Shown here: one piece after another, positions 43,539-51,752 of the stretch
Layout of the letters: each line of letters opens with the position of its first letter
Position numbering within the stretch: position 1 is the first letter of the stretch
Source of the DNA: Parabacteroides sp. TM07-1AC
GTDB taxonomy: Bacteria; Bacteroidota; Bacteroidia; Bacteroidales; Tannerellaceae
Reading direction: 5' to 3'
Assembly: GCF_003480915.1 (NCBI RefSeq)
Contig: NZ_QUKD01000001.1
Coordinates: 186,001 to 250,000, forward strand
DNA: 64,000 bases
Notes under the pieces: generated by a model
Told to the model about the DNA's origin: nothing
The model's database searches: none
The model's input: the letters and a program-made list of their open reading frames with translations, nothing else
Position numbers and translations under genes: made by a program

Positions 43539-44456
43539 TTATACCGCAAGGCTTTCTTTTATTTCCAACTGATAAGCTCTTCCTCTGTCGGTCGTTATTT
43601 TCAGATTGCTGTTATCCTCCACCAACGGACGCAGGCGGCGGATCAAAGTGTTCAGTGTTTCGTCGGCATTGTCTTTACCCGGCCATAGCGTATCACAGAT
43701 ATCTGCTCTGGGCAGGATATGAGAGGAGGAAAGGAAAAACATTTCCATAACCTTATATTGTTGCGGGGTAAGTTTCAATTTCTCCCGGTCTTCTTTATAG
43801 AAGCAGGCATGGCGACAAGAGAATGTAAGATTACCGAAAACCAGTGTTTTCTCTTCTTGTGGCAGACTTGTGCTTCTGCGACGGAATAAAAAGATAGAAA
43901 GGGCACCGGACAGGATAGCTGCTATCAGCAGTACTAAAGGAGTCCGTTTATCTGTAAGTGCCAGAATATCCTTAGTCGAATAATTGATATATCCTTGAAA
44001 AGATATTCCTAATTCTTCCTGTGATGCTTCGGGGAGATTTAAATTAGCGCTCAGCCAGATAACGGTATCGCTTGCCAGGTAATTCTGTGCCTGATCTTTT
44101 TCAGGAGTTACGTATGCGATAGATTTATCCGTCGCTTTCTTATTTTTTACGTGAACGATAATACCGCTTTTCTCTTTCAGCTGTTCAAACTTCAATGCTT
44201 CGGCAAAATCTTTATTATAACTCTCGATAGAAACCGGATTTCCGAAAACGGCAGACAAGCGCGAATAAGTCTTGAGTGTATCCTGGTTCATCCATTGTTC
44301 GGAGTTTTGCATAATGGTCTGCTGCAATGCCTGGTTCAGATCCGAAACGATTGCTTTCTGTGTTTCCGAATAATTGTGAAAGCCGAAACTGAATGATAGT
44401 ACAAGCATGCAGGCTGTAAAAATAACCGATAGATTTGCTGCTAACCGTGTGTTCAT
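43539..44456 (-). CDS. Membrane-anchored winged-helix regulator
   Basis: This 305-residue protein has a membrane helix at residues 8-27, a periplasmic part at 28-171, a second helix at 172-191, and an OmpR/PhoB-type winged helix at about 205-300 (LKLTPQQYKVMEMFFLSSSHILPRADICDTLW, TLIRRLRPLV, KITTDRGRAYQL). No kinase or receiver is present, so it is a one-component system with the reverse domain order of ToxR/CadC (sensor first, DNA-binding domain last). It is the first gene of a pair with the class A beta-lactamase, which makes an envelope or beta-lactam response plausible but unproven. Confidence 0.85.
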   Translation of the reverse strand: MNTRLAANLSVIFTACMLVLSFSFGFHNYSETQKAIVSDLNQALQQTIMQNSEQWMNQDTLKTYSRLSAVFGNPVSIESYNKDFAEALKFEQLKEKSGIIVHVKNKKATDKSIAYVTPEKDQAQNYLASDTVIWLSANLNLPEASQEELGISFQGYINYSTKDILALTDKRTPLVLLIAAILSGALSIFLFRRRSTSLPQEEKTLVFGNLTFSCRHACFYKEDREKLKLTPQQYKVMEMFFLSSSHILPRADICDTLWPGKDNADETLNTLIRRLRPLVEDNSNLKITTDRGRAYQLEIKESLAV

Positions 44457-44477
44457 CGTTTTTCTTTTATTAACGCC

Positions 44478-44529
44478 CGAAGATAAGAATTTATTGTAAG
44501 ATTCGGATAAATAAAAATTAGTACCTTTG
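44478..44529. promoter_or_regulatory. Divergent promoters between the regulator and pcrA
   Basis: The minus strand has TATCTTCG at 44478-44485, facing the regulator-beta-lactamase pair. The plus strand has TACCTTTG at 44522-44529, facing pcrA 22 bases later. Both fit the -7 pattern, the former with one mismatch. Confidence 0.5.
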
Positions 44530-44551
44530 TATTCCTAAAAAGAGAAGGTAC

Positions 44552-46888
44552 GTGGAAGAATATCTGGATCAACTGAATGAGAGTCAGCGCGAAGCTGTTA
44601 TATATAACGAGGGACCGTCGCTGGTGATTGCCGGCGCCGGTTCCGGTAAGACAAGAGTACTTACTTATAAGATTGCTTATCTGGTACATCTGGGGTTGGC
44701 ACCTCAAAGCATTCTGGCACTTACTTTTACCAACAAAGCGGCGCGTGAAATGAAAGAACGTATTGCCAAGATAACCGGTGACCAGACGGCACGCCGGTTG
44801 TGGATGGGAACGTTCCACTCGATCTTCTCACGTATCCTTCGTTATGAAGCAGAACATATCGGTTATCCTTCCAATTTCACGATTTACGATGCTGCCGATT
44901 CGAAAAGTTTATTGAAGGCTATTATCAAAGAGATGCAGCTGGACGACAAAGTGTATCGTATCGGAATGATACAAAGCCGCATTTCGAATGCTAAGAATGC
45001 GCTGGTTACTTGGAAGGCTTACGAGCAGTCTAAGGAGTTGATGCAACACGATATAGACTCGAAAGTCCCTTTGTTGCGTGAAATATATAAACGTTATCAG
45101 AATCGTTGCCAGCAGGCAGGAGCGATGGATTTCGACGATTTGTTGCTTCAGACGAATATCCTGTTCCGCGATCATCCGCAGGTATTGGATAAATACCGTA
45201 GCTTTTTTCAGTTTGTATTGGTCGACGAGTATCAGGATACCAACTTTGCCCAACATTTGATCGTCCAGAAGCTTTGTGAGCAACACCGCCGTATTTGTGT
45301 GGTGGGAGATGATGCTCAGAGTATCTATTCTTTCCGCGGAGCCAATATCGATAATATCCTGCAATTCAAAAATCAATATCCGGGTTGCCGTATCTTTAAA
45401 CTGGAACGTAATTATCGTTCTACACAGAATATTGTGAATGCAGCAAACAGCTTGATCCATAAAAATAAAGAACAGATATTCAAGAACGTATATTCAGAAA
45501 AGGAGCAAGGCAGTAAAGTCCGTGTCTCTTCTTCCTATTCCGATTATGAAGAAGGATACGCTGTGGCCGCTATGATCAATGAAATGCGGATGCGCAAGGA
45601 TTATGATTATTCCGAATTTGCCATCCTGTACCGGACAAATGCCCAGTCTCGTATTTTGGAAGAGGCGCTTCGCAAAAGAGGAATACCTTATAAGATATAC
45701 GGCGGTTTGTCTTTCTATCAGCGTAAAGAGGTGAAAGATGTGATTTCATATTTACGTCTGATTATCAATCCTCATGATGAGGAAGCATTCAAACGTGTTA
45801 TTAATTATCCATCGAGAGGGATCGGGGACACGACGGTTAATAAAATAATTAGTGCTGCGACCGAAAATAACGTAAGTCTTTGGACGGTTTTGAATGCTCC
45901 AATAGACTATGCGTTGCCGATCAATAGCGGTACAGCGAAGAAATTATCTGATTTCCGTGAAATGATCGAACGTTTTATACAAGAGAATGAACGTCTTTCC
46001 GCAGAAGAAATGGCGGCAATGGTTGTGAAGGAAAGTGGAATAGTCAGTTCACTTTTTCAGGATCGTTCGGTAGAAGGAATCAGTAAGCAGGAGAATCTGC
46101 AGGAATTATTGAAAGGTATCGCCGAGTTCTGTGAACTGAGACGTGAGGAAGGTGTCGAACAGGTTTCTTTGGCGGACTTCCTTTCCGAAGTATCTTTGTT
46201 GACCGATCAGGATAATGACAAAGACGAACAGGCGAATAAAGTAACTATGATGACGGTTCATGCTGCCAAAGGGCTGGAATTCAGGAATGTGTTTGTTGTC
46301 GGTTTGGAAGAAGAGTTGTTCCCGTCTTCCATGTCGAAAGATAATCCGCGTGCGGTGGAGGAAGAGCGCCGTTTATTTTATGTGGCAATCACTCGTGCCG
46401 AGGAAAACTGTGTGCTGACTTATGCGAAGAGCCGTTTTCGGAACGGACAGAGTGCCATGTGTTCTCCCAGTCGTTTCCTGAAAGATATCGATGTGCAATT
46501 TTTGGAACTTCCGGCTGATACGTCGGCAGATACGTTTGCTGTTGCTCGCGAACGGTTCGAGCGTCCGGCTTTTTCTTCTCCGTTCCAGCAGCCGCGGGCT
46601 GTGGAGAAAGAAGAATCTTCTTTCATTTCTCCGGTGGCGCAGGCACAGCAACGTCAACGTCTGACAAGAGTAGAAACAGCAACTTCCAAGCCTGTGACGT
46701 CTTCTGCTCCCGCATCCGATCTTTCCGGCTTACGTGTCGGAGCCAAAGTACGTCATGATCGTTTCGGTGAAGGAGAGGTTATTGCTATTGAGGGAGATGG
46801 TGGCAATGCTAAAGCAACGGTGGCATTCATCCATTTTGGACAAAAGCAATTGCTACTAAAGTTTGCCCGGTTGACAATTGTTGAATAA
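44552..46888 (+). CDS. pcrA: UvrD/PcrA-type SF1A helicase
   Basis: This 778-residue 3'-5' DNA helicase acts in repair and replication restart. Motifs in order: Q/I LNESQREAVIYNEGPSLVIA with AGAGSGKTRVL, II FVLVDEYQDTN, III GDDAQSIYSFRGA, IV LERNYRSTQNI, V TMMTVHAAKGLEF and VI FYVAITRAEE. The C-terminal tail ends in a Tudor-like domain (GAKVRHDRFGEGEVIAIEG...), as in PcrA and UvrD. The start codon is GTG at 44552, fixed by the fact that motif Q is close to the N-terminus and the -7 element lies 22 bases before. It ends two bases from the convergent TlpA-like gene. Confidence 0.94.
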   Translation: MEEYLDQLNESQREAVIYNEGPSLVIAGAGSGKTRVLTYKIAYLVHLGLAPQSILALTFTNKAAREMKERIAKITGDQTARRLWMGTFHSIFSRILRYEAEHIGYPSNFTIYDAADSKSLLKAIIKEMQLDDKVYRIGMIQSRISNAKNALVTWKAYEQSKELMQHDIDSKVPLLREIYKRYQNRCQQAGAMDFDDLLLQTNILFRDHPQVLDKYRSFFQFVLVDEYQDTNFAQHLIVQKLCEQHRRICVVGDDAQSIYSFRGANIDNILQFKNQYPGCRIFKLERNYRSTQNIVNAANSLIHKNKEQIFKNVYSEKEQGSKVRVSSSYSDYEEGYAVAAMINEMRMRKDYDYSEFAILYRTNAQSRILEEALRKRGIPYKIYGGLSFYQRKEVKDVISYLRLIINPHDEEAFKRVINYPSRGIGDTTVNKIISAATENNVSLWTVLNAPIDYALPINSGTAKKLSDFREMIERFIQENERLSAEEMAAMVVKESGIVSSLFQDRSVEGISKQENLQELLKGIAEFCELRREEGVEQVSLADFLSEVSLLTDQDNDKDEQANKVTMMTVHAAKGLEFRNVFVVGLEEELFPSSMSKDNPRAVEEERRLFYVAITRAEENCVLTYAKSRFRNGQSAMCSPSRFLKDIDVQFLELPADTSADTFAVARERFERPAFSSPFQQPRAVEKEESSFISPVAQAQQRQRLTRVETATSKPVTSSAPASDLSGLRVGAKVRHDRFGEGEVIAIEGDGGNAKATVAFIHFGQKQLLLKFARLTIVE

Positions 46889-46889
46889 G

Positions 46890-48359
46890 TTATAACAGGT
46901 TGTTTATTTTTTGTTTGGTATGTGGGTTGCTGGGGCGTACCACTGTTCCGTAATCTACAATAACTCCTTCGCGGTTGATCAACAGGTAGTGAGGATACCC
47001 TTTTAGTGCCAGTCGATTTTGTATTTTCAAAAACGAGTTATTATCAGTCATGTCGGTATAATGCAAGCATTCTATTCCGGACTGTTTGAGTTCTTGTCGT
47101 TTGATAATATCTTCATATGTTTTTTTGTCTTCTTTAGAACCACTGGCACAGATGCTTATCATGGCAACATCTTCCGGAGAATATTCTTTACGAAGTTTTT
47201 TTAATGGCTCCATTTCTGCTAAACAAGGTGGGCAAAAGGTTGTCCAAAAGTCTATATAGATAACTTTCCCTTTATGTTTGTCTAATATATCATAGATCGG
47301 TTTCATGTAATCCATATGAGTTTCTAAAACCTGTTTGTCGGAATAATTGCCGTAAAGCATGTAGTCGGATACGGTACGCGGATTTTTTAGAAAGTCTTTT
47401 TTATTTTGGAAAGCCGCATGAAGTGTCTGCTTTAAAACCGGGATATGTACGATTGAGTCCAGTTGGCCCCGTCGTTGGGAGAAGAGTAAAGTGTCGTTAG
47501 CCTCCAATGATTGGGAGACGGATGCTGCAAAAATATACTGTTTGGTATTCTTTCCAGTTGGATAGTTTATAAAGTCATCGAACGTAGCTCTCTTATTTTC
47601 TTTGTAGAAGGTCTTGCTGAAGATAAAAGAGTTGACGACTTCTGCCAATTTGAATATGTTGGATGGAATAATTTCGCCTTCGAAAAGGGAGTCCGTTTTA
47701 GCTAATAGCTCCTGTTCGTTGTATCCGGATATATCTTTTTTTCTCCAAAGTTGTTCGTTTAGGTAGTCGATCAAACATCTATAATAATCAATCTTTAATA
47801 ATTTGTCGGTATATTCCTGGATTACATTGTCTGGCTGGAAGGTTTCGATAAATTCCTGTCTGCGTTTTAAACGTTGCTGATATTCTTGCTGAAGTTCTTT
47901 ATTGAATGCTTCCGGCTCTTGATCCCGTCGGATAGAATAGACTTCTATGTAATAACGTCCGCTTTGTGCAAACATATTTATCAGTTGATTCCTTTTCTCT
48001 TCATTTCCGAATACTTTTGGATTTAATAAGTCTTTAAAATTTATTTCCACATGCAGGCTGTCGCCCGGACTGACGAGTAGGTGATCGGCATATTTATGGA
48101 TTTGCACATTGCGCAGTTGTGCATATGGAGAAAAACGAAACGAAAAACTTCCGTCTTCAGCAATAGGGACAATATACTTTGTCTCCTGACCACGGAAAAA
48201 CGGAACGATGAGTGTTAAGTCTTTTTCCTGCGGGTAAAAATCACTGTTCAAGACTTTTCCGGTAATAATAACTTTCTTCGAGTAATCCTTATATTCTTTG
48301 TCGGATGAATTACAAGACAGGCATAAAAAAGGAATCAGAGGTAATAATAGTCGTTTCAT
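46890..48359 (-). CDS. TlpA-like thioredoxin-domain lipoprotein
   Basis: This 489-residue lipoprotein (lipobox FLCLSC) has an N-terminal beta-domain of the DUF4369-like type, a helical middle (about 130-330) and a C-terminal thioredoxin/AhpC-type domain with the active-site CPPC in FWTTFCPPCLAEMEPL near residue 370. In Bacteroidetes such proteins reduce disulfides or cytochrome-linked cysteines in the periplasm; the client is unknown. The gene is transcribed from a -7 element TACTTTTG at 48389-48396 and ends two bases from pcrA. Confidence 0.88.
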   Translation of the reverse strand: MKRLLLPLIPFLCLSCNSSDKEYKDYSKKVIITGKVLNSDFYPQEKDLTLIVPFFRGQETKYIVPIAEDGSFSFRFSPYAQLRNVQIHKYADHLLVSPGDSLHVEINFKDLLNPKVFGNEEKRNQLINMFAQSGRYYIEVYSIRRDQEPEAFNKELQQEYQQRLKRRQEFIETFQPDNVIQEYTDKLLKIDYYRCLIDYLNEQLWRKKDISGYNEQELLAKTDSLFEGEIIPSNIFKLAEVVNSFIFSKTFYKENKRATFDDFINYPTGKNTKQYIFAASVSQSLEANDTLLFSQRRGQLDSIVHIPVLKQTLHAAFQNKKDFLKNPRTVSDYMLYGNYSDKQVLETHMDYMKPIYDILDKHKGKVIYIDFWTTFCPPCLAEMEPLKKLRKEYSPEDVAMISICASGSKEDKKTYEDIIKRQELKQSGIECLHYTDMTDNNSFLKIQNRLALKGYPHYLLINREGVIVDYGTVVRPSNPHTKQKINNLL

Positions 48360-48388
48360 GGTATTCGGGATTACAGGTACTTTGTAAA

Positions 48389-48396
48389 CAAAAGTA
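48389..48396 (-). promoter_or_regulatory. -7 promoter element for the TlpA-like gene
   Basis: The minus strand reads TACTTTTG, 29 bases upstream of the start. Confidence 0.6.
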
Positions 48397-48439
48397 CGAT
48401 TTTATATCGAGTAAGGAGTACGAATCTAATAAAAATCTA

Positions 48440-48463
48440 TACTTTTGTAGTACTAACTACTAA
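48440..48463 (+). promoter_or_regulatory. Rightward promoter with BlaI-like dyad operator
   Basis: The plus strand reads TACTTTTG (48440-48447), followed at once by TAGTACTAACTACTA (48449-48463), a dyad with arms TAGTA and TACTA. The expected start point lies inside the dyad, as for a repressor-controlled promoter. Similar dyads lie in front of the nearby blaI gene. No open frame follows on the plus strand, which points to an RNA product. Confidence 0.5.
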
Positions 48464-48580
48464 TAAATAAAAGTATTCCCTTTTTCGAGAGGGCGGGGCA
48501 TGTTATCTTTATTATCGCCTGGCAGCATTTTGAAGATTTCATGCCTTCTTTGTGTCTACTCAAAAAAGGGAATATGTGTT
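48464..48580 (+). ncRNA. Possible structured small RNA (strand tentative)
   Basis: The segment can fold with a long closing stem, tattccctttttc (48474-48485) against the aaaaagggaata arm (48563-48574), and an inner stem ggcatg/catgcc (48497-48502 with 48540-48545). It follows the dyad-controlled promoter at 48440. An elongated RNA with a closing stem and inner loops recalls 6S-type RNAs, but no family match can be claimed. There is no T-tract after the right arm. It could instead be 3' structure of the minus-strand blaI-M56 transcript. Confidence 0.35.
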
Positions 48581-48592
48581 AAACCGGATTGA

Positions 48593-49927
48593 CTATTGTA
48601 ATCTGAAAATAACAGGAACTGTATAAGCAATTCTTATAATTTCGCCATCCTTATTTTTACCCGGAGTCCATTTGGGCATTGACTTTGCAACCCGCACAGC
48701 TTCTGCATCTAAAGATGGAGAGACGCTGCGTGCTACTTTGATATCTGATATACTACCGTCTTTTTCTACGATAAATGTCAGGGTCACTCTTCCTTCTTCT
48801 TTCTTTTCAAAAGCTTCAGCCGGATATTTTATACTTGTGGCTAAAAACTGCAATAGTTTTCCCTGTCCACCAGGAAATTCAGGCATTACTTCACAAACAG
48901 TGTACACTTTATCATCCTGAGGTAGCGATACCTCCTCTGTTTTTTCCGGGACAAACTCGGGAGTCGTGACAGTAACAGGTGCTTTAGAGGCTTCCGTTGT
49001 CCGGTTATTTACAATCCGGGCCATTACATCGATGTTGTTGAATAGCAACATGGCAGCGGCCACCGGAATTAATGCCAGATACTTTACTTTTCCGACATTC
49101 TTCGTTCTTTTTTTGTTTAACATAGAAATTCTCTTTTTTAATGGTAAGACACTAAAATTATTATATAGATTTGCTATAGCCATATTTGAATGCTCCATTC
49201 CTATAAGGTGATACTGATATTCTTTTTTATTATATCCGGCATACATAACCTCTTGATCTGCCAAATATTCCAGATTTATATTAATCTCCTTCTTAAAGTA
49301 CCAGGCAAACGGATTTATCCAACAAATAATCGAAACAAGTTCCCCAAGTAAAACATCGAAAGAATGCATTTGCCGGGTATGTGCCGTTTCATGCTGAAGT
49401 ATTTCTCCCAGTACAAGTTTGTTTTGAGGTTTGGTTGGAATAAAGATCCATTTGAAGAAAGAGTAAGGTTCTTCTGTTTCCGGAATCAGACATACTTTAA
49501 TTCCGTTTATCAAGCCCTTTTTACTCCGACGATAAGTGACGAACAAGTTTATCATTTCAGCAAAACACCGGATGGTTAAGAGCAAGACTCCGGCTAAGTA
49601 AACTATGATAAAACAGTTCATTACGACTTTTCCCCAATCTGCATTTACTTCCTCGGTTGTCTTGTTTATGTGGGTTGTTGCTTCGACGATAATATCTTTA
49701 GGTAAAATCGTTGAATAATAGGATACCATTTCCGATATAGTCGGGCGTGTCGACAACCAATTGCTGATATCTGGCAATTGATATAGAAAAGCAACCAGTA
49801 ACATACCTAATAACGTTATTCGTCTCAGTCCGAAAAATGTATCATTACGGAACAACAGACGGTAGCTTATATAAAGTAAAGCCAACGCCAGGTTTGCCTT
49901 GATAAAATAGATAAATAGCGGCGTCAT
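48593..49927 (-). CDS. BlaR1-like M56 metalloprotease with TonB C-terminal domain
   Basis: This 444-residue inner-membrane protein has N-terminal helices (LFIYFIKANLALALLYISY and others), the cytoplasmic M56 zinc motif HETAH (179-183) with a following Glu in LEYLADQEV, a further helix at about 285-302, and a TonB-type C-terminal domain (about 345-444: FPGGQGKLLQFLATSIKYP, GRVTLTFIVEKDGSI). There is no penicillin-binding sensor domain, so the signal is not simply beta-lactam acylation. It is cotranscribed 17 bases behind blaI and likely inactivates it by proteolysis. Confidence 0.88.
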   Translation of the reverse strand: MTPLFIYFIKANLALALLYISYRLLFRNDTFFGLRRITLLGMLLVAFLYQLPDISNWLSTRPTISEMVSYYSTILPKDIIVEATTHINKTTEEVNADWGKVVMNCFIIVYLAGVLLLTIRCFAEMINLFVTYRRSKKGLINGIKVCLIPETEEPYSFFKWIFIPTKPQNKLVLGEILQHETAHTRQMHSFDVLLGELVSIICWINPFAWYFKKEININLEYLADQEVMYAGYNKKEYQYHLIGMEHSNMAIANLYNNFSVLPLKKRISMLNKKRTKNVGKVKYLALIPVAAAMLLFNNIDVMARIVNNRTTEASKAPVTVTTPEFVPEKTEEVSLPQDDKVYTVCEVMPEFPGGQGKLLQFLATSIKYPAEAFEKKEEGRVTLTFIVEKDGSISDIKVARSVSPSLDAEAVRVAKSMPKWTPGKNKDGEIIRIAYTVPVIFRLQ

Positions 49928-49944
49928 AACAGTTTGCTTTTTAA

Positions 49945-50304
49945 TTATTCTTCGTTTTCAATCAAATCCATCAGATCCTGCAAGTCGCTTTTGGACAGCT
50001 TCCGGTCTTTCACAAAGAAAGATACCATTTCCTTATACGAACCGGTGAAATAATCTCTGACCACATTCGACATAAAGGTCCGCTTGTATTCCGTTTCCTT
50101 GACCAACGGGGAAAATTCGGTAATCGTTCCGTACTTTTTCGGAGAAACATATTTTTTGCGCTCCAAATTGCGTATAACGGAGGCGACACTGGTATAAGGA
50201 GGACGAGGTTCCGGTATTTCATTCAGTATGTCCCGAATGAAACAAGGCCCTAACTTCCATATATACAACATAATCTCTTCTTCTTGTGCTGTCAATCGTT
50301 CCAT
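49945..50304 (-). CDS. BlaI/MecI-family transcriptional repressor
   Basis: This 119-residue winged-helix protein has the BlaI order: LTAQEEEIMLYIWKLGPCFIRDILNEI, SVASVIRNLERKKYVSPKKYG and a C-terminal dimerisation helix (FTGSYKEMVSFFVKDRKLSK). It would bind TACTA/TAGTA dyads as a dimer and be cleaved by the partner M56 protease. Two such dyads lie upstream, the outer one over its own -7 element, indicating autoregulation. The M56 gene follows after 17 bases. Confidence 0.92.
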   Translation of the reverse strand: MERLTAQEEEIMLYIWKLGPCFIRDILNEIPEPRPPYTSVASVIRNLERKKYVSPKKYGTITEFSPLVKETEYKRTFMSNVVRDYFTGSYKEMVSFFVKDRKLSKSDLQDLMDLIENEE

Positions 50305-50324
50305 TTGTTCGTAATTTTCTGATT

Positions 50325-50366
50325 AATAGTCTACTATTTTTTAGCAAAGCTACTAATATTTAGTAG
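50325..50366. promoter_or_regulatory. blaI promoter with two dyad operators
   Basis: A proximal dyad AATAGTCTACTATT spans 50325-50338 and a perfect dyad CTACTAATATTTAGTAG spans 50350-50366. Between and overlapping the latter, the minus strand has the -7 element TAGCTTTG (50345-50352). Binding at either dyad would block the blaI-M56 promoter. Confidence 0.75.
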
Positions 50367-50455
50367 TAATGCAAGAGGAGAGCTTGTAAATATTGTTAAT
50401 TGACAAAGAATGAGTGTTTACAAGTGGATGGATAGTATATTATGAAATATAACAT

Positions 50456-50463
50456 TATCTTTG
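50456..50463 (+). promoter_or_regulatory. -7 promoter element for nspC
   Basis: The plus strand reads TATCTTTG, 25 bases before the nspC start. Confidence 0.6.
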
Positions 50464-50488
50464 CTGCTTATTTAATAGAAAAGAGTAA

Positions 50489-51628
50489 ATGATCGATTTC
50501 AATGTAATACCATCTCCTTGTTATGTGATGGAAGAGAAACTGCTCCGTAATAATCTGTCACTTATTAAGAGTGTGAAGGAGCGGGCAGGAGTGAATATAA
50601 TTCTTGCATTCAAAGCATTCGCTTTATGGAAATCTTTTCCGATCGTTCGTGAATATATACCGTATTCAACAGCCAGTTCGAAGTTTGAAGCACAGTTGGC
50701 TTTTGAAGAAATGGGAAGTCCGGCTCATACCTATTCACCGGCTTATACAGAAGCTGATTTTCCTGCCATATTGAAATATAGCAGTCATATAACTTTCAAC
50801 TCGTTGTCCCAGTTCGAACGTTTTTATCCGATGGTAAAAGCGGATGGGAACCGTGTCTCATGCGGCTTGCGTATCAATCCGGAATATTCGGATGTGGAAA
50901 CAGAGTTGTATAATCCTTGTGCACCGGGTTCGAGAATGGGCATTATTTCCGATCTTTTAGGAGATAAGTTGCCGGAAGGAGTGGAAGGGTTGCATTTCCA
51001 TACACTTTGTGAATCATCTTCATATGATTTGGAAAAAACATTAGGGGAAGTGGAAAAACGTTTCGCTCGTTTTTTACCACATATCAAATGGTTGAATATG
51101 GGAGGCGGACATTTGATGACACGTAAAGGATACGATACGGAACATCTGATAGCTTTACTTCTGTCTTTCAAGGCTAAGTATCCTAATTTAGAGATTATTA
51201 TGGAGCCAGGAAGTGCTTTTGCCTGGCAAACGGGATTCCTGTTGACTACTGTGGTGGATATCGTAGAGAATCATGGTATAAAAACTGCTATTATCGATGC
51301 TTCATTTACCTGCCATATGCCGGACTGTCTGGAAATGCCGTATAAACCGGCTATCCGTAATGCCACTGACGCGGTCGAAGGGAAACCGACTTATCGTATC
51401 GGCGGAAACAGTTGTCTGAGTGGTGATTATATGGGCGACTGGTCGTTTGAGGAACCGTTGAAAATAGGTGATAAGATCATTTTTGAAGATATGATCCATT
51501 ATACGATCGTAAAGACATCCATGTTCAACGGTATCCCGCATCCGTCATTGGCTCTTTGGAGCAAAGACGACGAATTGATAATATACAGGACATTTGGTTA
51601 TGAGGATTATAAAGGGAGAAACAGTTGA
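50489..51628 (+). CDS. nspC: Carboxynorspermidine decarboxylase
   Basis: This 379-residue fold-type III PLP decarboxylase makes norspermidine or spermidine from the carboxylated precursor. Visible features: PSPCYVMEEKLLRNN at the start, the PLP Lys in ILAFKAFALW (about residue 41), GLRINPEYS, GLHFHTLCE, the glycine-rich phosphate loop LNMGGGHLMTRKGYD and the second active-site Cys in NSCLSGDYMGD (about residue 311). The length fits NspC. The last codons and the stop lie in a TTGACAG repeat, which supplies the TGA codon. It is transcribed alone. Confidence 0.93.
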   Translation: MIDFNVIPSPCYVMEEKLLRNNLSLIKSVKERAGVNIILAFKAFALWKSFPIVREYIPYSTASSKFEAQLAFEEMGSPAHTYSPAYTEADFPAILKYSSHITFNSLSQFERFYPMVKADGNRVSCGLRINPEYSDVETELYNPCAPGSRMGIISDLLGDKLPEGVEGLHFHTLCESSSYDLEKTLGEVEKRFARFLPHIKWLNMGGGHLMTRKGYDTEHLIALLLSFKAKYPNLEIIMEPGSAFAWQTGFLLTTVVDIVENHGIKTAIIDASFTCHMPDCLEMPYKPAIRNATDAVEGKPTYRIGGNSCLSGDYMGDWSFEEPLKIGDKIIFEDMIHYTIVKTSMFNGIPHPSLALWSKDDELIIYRTFGYEDYKGRNS

Positions 51629-51694
51629 CAGGTGATAGTTGACAGTTTACAGATTTTGGATAACTTTCCACTGTCAACTGTCAACTGTCAACTA
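51622..51694. repeat. TTGACAG-type inverted repeat overlapping the nspC stop
   Basis: Forward copies agttgacag lie at 51622-51651 and reverse copies actgtcaac at 51671-51694, separated by about 19 bases. The nspC stop codon is the TGA of the first copy. A strong hairpin is expected; it may help terminate nspC. Same family as 429-514. Confidence 0.8.
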
Positions 51695-51752
51695 AAAAAG
51701 TTGTAACTTAGCGGTCTCATTCTAAGCAGAAATAAATTAAGCGGATTAATAT

